Shown here piece after piece: positions 32,634 through 37,086 of a stretch of 37,086 nt of DNA. Under the pieces are notes generated by a model. That model did no database searches and was not told the DNA's origin. It worked only from the letters and a program-made list of their open reading frames with translations. A program made the position numbers and the translations under genes. Numbering within the stretch: position 1 is the first letter of the stretch; each line of letters opens with the position of its first letter. Source of the DNA: Acidobacteriota bacterium (GTDB taxonomy: Bacteria; Acidobacteriota; Terriglobia; Terriglobales; Acidobacteriaceae); assembly GCA_003225075.1 (NCBI GenBank), contig QIAP01000059.1:1-37086 (forward strand), written 5' to 3'.

Positions 32634-33740
32634 CTAATTCTGGTTCTGGTCCTCGCGACGCTTCAGAGTAGGACGATCATCGTCCGGACTCTTGCTGTCT
32701 CCGCTCTTGGTGCTCGCCGTGGTGCGTCGCAGGCTGGGCTTGCCAGTTTCCTTCTGGTCCAGCACCTTGCGCCGGTTTTCGAGAGCGGCCAGCCGCCCCT
32801 TTACGTCGTCAAACTCGGATGTCGTGACTACGTACTGCGCCCGCGCCGGTAGTATTCGCCCAATCTCCTCCTGCGACTTCGAGATGCGGTCGGGAGTCTG
32901 AGGGTGAGTGCCGAAAGCTTTTGCCAGAGTGCCGGGCTTTTTCTTCTCCTGCGCCCGCACTTTTTCAAAGAAACTGATGAACGCGTTGGGATCGTATCCC
33001 GACTTGTACATGTATTGCAGACCAAGGTAATCGGCCTCCGCCTCGAAGCCGCGCTGGAAGCTCAGGAAAGTCATAGGCAATCCCAACCCCGCCGCCGAGC
33101 GCACCGCATAGCCGATGCCGCCACCCACAAAGATCAGTGGGATGGTACCGATATTCGCCCACTGCGCGCGGGTCATCTGCCGCGTAGCATGCCGGGCTGC
33201 AACGTGTGCGATCTCGTGCGCCATGACGCCGGCCAGTTCTGCTTCTTCATCCGCCGCCAGGATCAAACCGGAGTTCACATAGAAGAATCCGCCCGGGAGC
33301 GCGAAGGCGTTGATGTCATCGGCGTCAATGACCTTAATGGTGAAAGGCACCTGCGCGTCGGAATTGCGCACCAGGTTCTGCCCGATACGGTTCACGTACT
33401 CGGTCACTACCGGATCCTGGATCAGCTTTACGCTGGCCTCCACCTGCTGGGCATATTCCTTGCCCATGCGAATCTCGCTTTCGAGCGAGTACCAGTTGCC
33501 CATGCCGCGTCCGCCCATCTTGCGGTTGCCAATGGCGTCCACGTCATTCTTGCCACCGTCATGCTTGATCTTGCTGTCGTCCTTCTGAGGAATTACCGGC
33601 GGCGTGGTGACCTGGTCGGTTGGGGCAGCGCCTGCGGCTGCATTCTTATCCTGGGAAGTAGTACCCTGGTCTTGCGCCACAGCCCACGGCGTGACGCAAA
33701 ACATCAGCGCAGCGGCAATTGCCAACAGACGACGCTTCAT
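32634..33740 (-). CDS. M48 family metallopeptidase (BepA/LoiP-like)
   Basis: About 368 residues from ATG 33740, with GGGAG seven bases upstream; the frame extends to 33779. A signal peptide (RRLLAIAAALMFCVTPWAVAQ) leads to the periplasm. A Gln/Asp-rich spacer follows, then the M48 domain with the zinc site HEIAH (His175-x-x-x-His179) and the third ligand in GFEAEADYLG (Glu233/235). The motif DDINAFALPGGFFYVNSGLI precedes the zinc site as in Oma1 and LoiP relatives. The enzyme probably degrades or matures misfolded outer-membrane proteins. No TPR repeats follow, unlike BepA. The tail (KSGDSKSPDDDRPTLKRREDQ) is charged. Confidence 0.93.
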   Translation of the reverse strand: MKRRLLAIAAALMFCVTPWAVAQDQGTTSQDKNAAAGAAPTDQVTTPPVIPQKDDSKIKHDGGKNDVDAIGNRKMGGRGMGNWYSLESEIRMGKEYAQQVEASVKLIQDPVVTEYVNRIGQNLVRNSDAQVPFTIKVIDADDINAFALPGGFFYVNSGLILAADEEAELAGVMAHEIAHVAARHATRQMTRAQWANIGTIPLIFVGGGIGYAVRSAAGLGLPMTFLSFQRGFEAEADYLGLQYMYKSGYDPNAFISFFEKVRAQEKKKPGTLAKAFGTHPQTPDRISKSQEEIGRILPARAQYVVTTSEFDDVKGRLAALENRRKVLDQKETGKPSLRRTTASTKSGDSKSPDDDRPTLKRREDQNQN

Positions 33741-33777
33741 AAAACACTCCCTAATCCGCCCTTTCGGACGATATCCC

Positions 33778-33783
33778 ATTATA
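33778..33783 (-). promoter_or_regulatory. Possible -10 element of the M48 gene
   Basis: The minus strand reads TATAAT here, a perfect -10 consensus, 37 bases before the ATG at 33740. This would give an untranslated leader of about 30 bases. The -35 region is poor (AAAATC or AAATCC at the expected spacing). Confidence 0.4.
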
Positions 33784-33927
33784 ACTCCGCTTCCAAGAGG
33801 GATTTTCCTTGGATCCTATAAGTCATTGGACGCCGAAAGCGGCTGCCAGGTTACCCGATATTACTGTCGGGCGGCGACTTGCGCGCTTTCCGGTGTCGGC
33901 TTCTCGCCACTAAACCGGATAAAGCCT

Positions 33928-34494
33928 TCATTTCGCCACGATTTCGAACTCCACCCGAACCTCATTCTTGACCTTGACCGCGCCGCCACCGACGGTAACC
34001 GGGGTGATGCCGAAGGCCGTCTGCTTCAGTACGGCCACTCCCCGATAGCGCCCACCTTGGCCCTCGACCTCGACCCTCATTGGACGCGTCTGGCCGTGCA
34101 GGGTGAGATCCCCATCGACGACGAATTTGCTCGAGCCGAGCTTCTCCACTTGGGTAGAACGAAAACTGATATTGGGGAACTTCTCGGTGTCGAGCACTTT
34201 CGGCCCTAACATCGTCTGTTGGATTTCTGCCCGATCTTTATCGGACACGTCCTGGTCCATGACTTTCATCTGGTGCGCATTCACCACTAGGTCCACGACC
34301 GGTTTCTCGTCGGAAAACGACCCCCGCTCGATGGGCGCAGTAATCTCATGATTGTGTCCAAAGGCCGAGAAAAGGCCTGCCTTGTAAACGTGGACTGTCA
34401 TGACCGATTTTTCCACATCGATCAGCCTCGATGCGTCGGCTGCCCCGGCAAGCGGCACGAATGTCGCGCACAGTAGGCCAACTAGCACTCGCAT
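33928..34494 (-). CDS. YceI family protein
   Basis: A 188-residue exported protein. The signal peptide (MRVLVGLLCATFVPLAGAADA) is followed by the YceI lipocalin-like fold, which binds amphiphilic molecules such as polyisoprenoids. Visible family motifs are FSAFGHNHEITAP, VNAHQMKV, VLDTEKFPNISFRS, GDLTLHGQTRPMRV and FGITPV. AGGA lies seven bases before the ATG. It lies on the same strand as the M48 gene, 187 bases upstream of it, and could share transcription. The ligand is unknown; some acidobacterial members are thought to be stress-induced. Confidence 0.92.
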   Translation of the reverse strand: MRVLVGLLCATFVPLAGAADASRLIDVEKSVMTVHVYKAGLFSAFGHNHEITAPIERGSFSDEKPVVDLVVNAHQMKVMDQDVSDKDRAEIQQTMLGPKVLDTEKFPNISFRSTQVEKLGSSKFVVDGDLTLHGQTRPMRVEVEGQGGRYRGVAVLKQTAFGITPVTVGGGAVKVKNEVRVEFEIVAK

Positions 34495-34730
34495 TAGGAG
34501 TCCTTTCTTCTAAGATTGCCCTTAGCGGGCGTCGTCTCGGAGCCGCTTTCCGAGGAAAAAACATTGCGCCCGGGCCACAGACCTTGTCGACAACCTTTCA
34601 GTCTGATGCAAACTAATAAGTCCGAAATGTCAAAAGAATGTCTCGGTAATGTAGTCTTTGTCGCGTCCTGGCTTGCGATGCCCTGCCCGCCGTCGTAACA
34701 TGACGCCCTTCAACCTTGAGGAGGCCTCGC

Positions 34731-36020
34731 TTGCTCGATCGCCGCCGATTCATATTCTCCGCTGCCGGCCTCGCCGGAACTCTCGCCATTCCTAATCGGC
34801 TGATCGCGCAGCTTGCCTCTGCTCCGGCGAACCTTCCGGATCCCAAACAATACAGCAATAACGACGACGCATACTGGCTAGAACTGCGCAAACAGTTTCT
34901 TATTCCCGGCGACGAGATCTACCTGAATAACGGTACTGTCGGCTCCAGTCCTGCGCCGGTGCTGCGCGCCATATTCGACGGCTACAACACCACCGAGAAA
35001 ATGGACCAGCAAGACCCGGAAGATTATCCCATCTGGGGCTACGCCGCATGGAATGAATTTCGTGACCCGCTGGCCGCCTTCGTGGGGTGCAAGCGCGACG
35101 AAATTGCCATGTTGCGCAACGCCACTGAGGCCAACAGCTACATTGCCAACGGCGTCGATATGAAGGCCGGCGACGAAGTGCTGATGACCGACCAGGAGCA
35201 TCCCGGCGGCGAGCAGCCCTGGCAGCTTAAAGCCAAACGCTACGGCATTGTGATTAAGAAAGTCACTCTGCCGAAGCCGGTTCAGAATCCTGCGCAGGTG
35301 CTGAACCTGTTCAGCGACGCCATCGGCCCTCGCACGCGTGTCGTGTTCTTCAGCCACATCACGACAGTGACGGGGGTCGTTCTTCCGGCCAAAGAGCTGT
35401 GCGGCCTGGCGCGTTCTAAAGGCGTTCTCTCCGCCGTTGACGGCGCCCATGTCCCCGGCATGATGCACCTGAATGTCAAGGATCTGGGCTGTGACATGTA
35501 CTCGGCCAGCCCGCACAAATGGCTGCAAGCGCCCAAAGGTTCAGGCTTCCTTTGCCTGCGAGACGAGGTCATCGACCGGCTTTGGAATACCATTGCCACC
35601 GAAGGCTGGGACGAGCCTCAACTGCGCGCCGAACGCTTCCAGCGCATCGGCAGTTCGAACGTGCCTGCACTCTGGGGCCTGCGCGCCGCCATCCAAGTGG
35701 CCAACCAGATTGGCATGGACCGCATTGAGCGCCGCCATCGCCAAATGTGCGATTACATTCTTGAAGAAATGATCAAGCGCGGCGCTGAGTCATGGACATC
35801 GCCGGATCCATCGCTCCGTTGCGCCATTGCCACAGTTAATGTGCCGCCCATTCAGCGTATGGATTTGGAGAATTGGTTGTGGAAGACACACAAGATCCGC
35901 ATCCGCGGCGGCGAACCCTCGAAGCTGCGGCTGTCGACGCCCTACTACTTGCAGAAGAAAGAGATTGCCCGGTTCTTGGAAAAGTTTGATGAGTATAAAA
36001 AAGCTCACTCAGAGTCGTAA
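34731..36020 (+). CDS. Tat-exported class V aminotransferase-like enzyme
   Basis: A 429-residue PLP enzyme of aminotransferase class V, the family with isopenicillin N epimerase, cysteine desulfurase and kynureninase. The start is a TTG at 34731 preceded by GAGGAGG at six bases; an upstream in-frame TTG at 34716 overlaps that site and is unlikely. A twin-arginine signal (LDRRRFIFSAAGLAGTLAIP) implies export. PLP-related motifs: YLNNGTVGSSPAPV near the N-terminus, DEVLMTDQEHPGG, SAVDGAHVPGMM with the cofactor-contacting Asp, and Lys263 in SASPHKWLQAPKG, the Schiff-base lysine. Export of a PLP enzyme is unusual. The substrate is unknown. Confidence 0.92.
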   Translation: MLDRRRFIFSAAGLAGTLAIPNRLIAQLASAPANLPDPKQYSNNDDAYWLELRKQFLIPGDEIYLNNGTVGSSPAPVLRAIFDGYNTTEKMDQQDPEDYPIWGYAAWNEFRDPLAAFVGCKRDEIAMLRNATEANSYIANGVDMKAGDEVLMTDQEHPGGEQPWQLKAKRYGIVIKKVTLPKPVQNPAQVLNLFSDAIGPRTRVVFFSHITTVTGVVLPAKELCGLARSKGVLSAVDGAHVPGMMHLNVKDLGCDMYSASPHKWLQAPKGSGFLCLRDEVIDRLWNTIATEGWDEPQLRAERFQRIGSSNVPALWGLRAAIQVANQIGMDRIERRHRQMCDYILEEMIKRGAESWTSPDPSLRCAIATVNVPPIQRMDLENWLWKTHKIRIRGGEPSKLRLSTPYYLQKKEIARFLEKFDEYKKAHSES

Positions 36021-36158
36021 TGCGAATTCTGCGTGAGACTCCGCCAGAAGCTGTGGAGTCAAATTGCTGCGGCCACCGATTGCAAAAGCCCCAGATAATC
36101 CCAGAAAGTGCCCAAGTCGCGCCTTACCAGAATTGAGTTAGCACGTCTATTAGACAGA

Positions 36159-37086
36159 ATGGGTTGGGGCCGCGTCTCAGTCCGCGATCTAACATTGCTG
36201 CTGGTTGCCATTGCTGCCGGCAGCGTACTTCTAACTGCACAGGTCGAAATTCCGAACTCCGGCGGAAGAGCGGCGGCTGCAGTCCGGACCGAGCATGCGC
36301 CCCGCTTGGACGGAACTCTCAACGATCCGATTTGGCAAACTGCGCCGCCCATCGCTGATTTCCGTCAGCGCGAGCCACTTGAAACCTCTCCTCCCACAGA
36401 GAGGACCGAAGTTCGCATGCTCTACGATGCCCGCCACATTTACTTTGGCATCCACTGTTACGACAAGTCCGCTGCCGACATTGTTGCCACTCAGTTGCGT
36501 CGAGATCTGTCTATGGATCTTGACGATAACTTTGCCATCATGATCGATCCCACGCTGACCCACCGGAACGGCTACATCTTCGAAGTGAATCCACTGGGCA
36601 CTCAGCGCGATGGCGAAATCATCGAAGAACAGGCCCCGCAGAATGACTCGATTGTAGACCCAAGCTGGGATGGGCTTTGGACATCCGCAGCAAAGATTAC
36701 CAGTGACGGCTGGACCGCAACTGTCTCCATTCCCTTCAGCACGCTAAATTTTCGCGGTGGCTCGGAGGTAAGCTGGGGACTCAACTTCCGCCGCTTCATC
36801 CGCCGCAAGAATGAAGAGGACGTTTGGTCCGGCTACAGACGGATCTTTGGCTTCTGGCGGGTCTCCCAGGCTGGGCGGCTTCAAGGTCTCAAGGGAATTG
36901 AAAGTGGCCCCCTGTTGGTCATAAAGCCTTATGCGCTTGCAGGCGCACAGGCGTTCTCCGGCCAGCCATGGAGCGCGCTTCACAGCGCCGGAGGCGATAT
37001 CAAGTACGGCCTCGCCAGCAACCTCATCGCGGTGGGCACAATCAACACTGATTTCTCCGACGCAGATGTGGATCAGCAGCAGTTCA
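36159..37086 (+). CDS. DUF5916 / CBM9-like outer membrane protein, 5' part
   Basis: An open frame that runs off the window end, so at least 309 codons are visible and the gene is incomplete. The signal peptide RVSVRDLTLLLVAIAAGS starts the protein; the ATG at 36159 is likely, with a GTG at 36108 as an in-frame alternative. Residues about 40-225 form a CBM9-like carbohydrate-binding domain (APRLDGTLNDPIWQTAPP, YDARHIYFGIHCYD, DDNFAIMIDP, WDGLWTSAAKITSDGWTATVSIPFSTLNF). Then comes the start of the DUF5916 region (GLNFRRFIRRKNEEDVWSGY, NTDFSDADVDQQQF). DUF5916 proteins are predicted outer-membrane beta-barrels of unknown substrate. Confidence 0.9.
   Translation, partial: MGWGRVSVRDLTLLLVAIAAGSVLLTAQVEIPNSGGRAAAAVRTEHAPRLDGTLNDPIWQTAPPIADFRQREPLETSPPTERTEVRMLYDARHIYFGIHCYDKSAADIVATQLRRDLSMDLDDNFAIMIDPTLTHRNGYIFEVNPLGTQRDGEIIEEQAPQNDSIVDPSWDGLWTSAAKITSDGWTATVSIPFSTLNFRGGSEVSWGLNFRRFIRRKNEEDVWSGYRRIFGFWRVSQAGRLQGLKGIESGPLLVIKPYALAGAQAFSGQPWSALHSAGGDIKYGLASNLIAVGTINTDFSDADVDQQQF

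Noticed and set aside
1-37086. CRISPR array, insertion sequence or toxin-antitoxin pair
   Set aside because: I found no regularly spaced repeats, no transposase motif, and no adjacent small-gene pair resembling a known toxin-antitoxin system.

Overview
The window looks like a chromosomal segment of a GC-rich Gram-negative bacterium, most likely an acidobacterium (Acidobacteriota, Terriglobia-like). This rests on the gene families and on protein style: Tat-exported amidase and class V aminotransferase, FHA-GAF-PP2C phosphatase, a propeller-phosphoesterase, a DUF5916 protein, a short 'CLDCGKEF' protein, and frequent GTG/TTG starts. No rRNA or complete tRNA is present to confirm it.

Layout. Positions 1-2535 look like the end of an integrated element: a terminase-small-subunit-like protein, a tyrosine recombinase with an arm-binding domain, and a 21-base match to the 5' end of a tRNA-Gly next to the integrase start. 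Positions 2763-7408 hold two convergent exported enzymes, an amidase and a beta-propeller phosphoesterase. Positions 7820-13387 form a polyphosphate locus: CHAD protein and Ppx/GppA on the plus strand face SixA and PPK1 on the minus strand, with a small frameshifted secreted-protein gene directly upstream of ppk. A secreted repeat-like protein and a GH15 glucoamylase-like enzyme diverge at about 14.6 kb. They are followed by a TonB-C-domain protein and a sodium:solute symporter (17.2-20.4 kb).

Positions 20505-22709 hold an FHA-GAF-PP2C phosphatase and a STAS protein, two parts of a partner-switching circuit without the kinase. Positions 22.8-26.3 kb hold three multi-membrane proteins resembling family 87 glycosyltransferases. 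They are followed on the minus strand by a soluble lytic transglycosylase and a GAF-like protein. Positions 30107-30990 hold an ECF sigma factor translationally coupled to a soluble zinc-finger anti-sigma factor. The rest is a small Cys/His protein, a PilZ protein, a secreted hypothetical, an M48 protease, a YceI protein, the Tat aminotransferase, and the start of a DUF5916 outer-membrane-type protein cut by the window end.

Most genes are ordinary housekeeping or envelope functions. The most interesting points are the compact CHAD/Ppx/SixA/PPK1 polyphosphate locus, where SixA (a phosphohistidine phosphatase) is coupled to PPK1 (an enzyme with a phosphohistidine intermediate); the frameshifted gene in front of ppk; the tRNA relic beside the integrase; and the cysteine-bearing soluble anti-sigma factor. 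I saw no CRISPR array, insertion sequence or obvious defence island.
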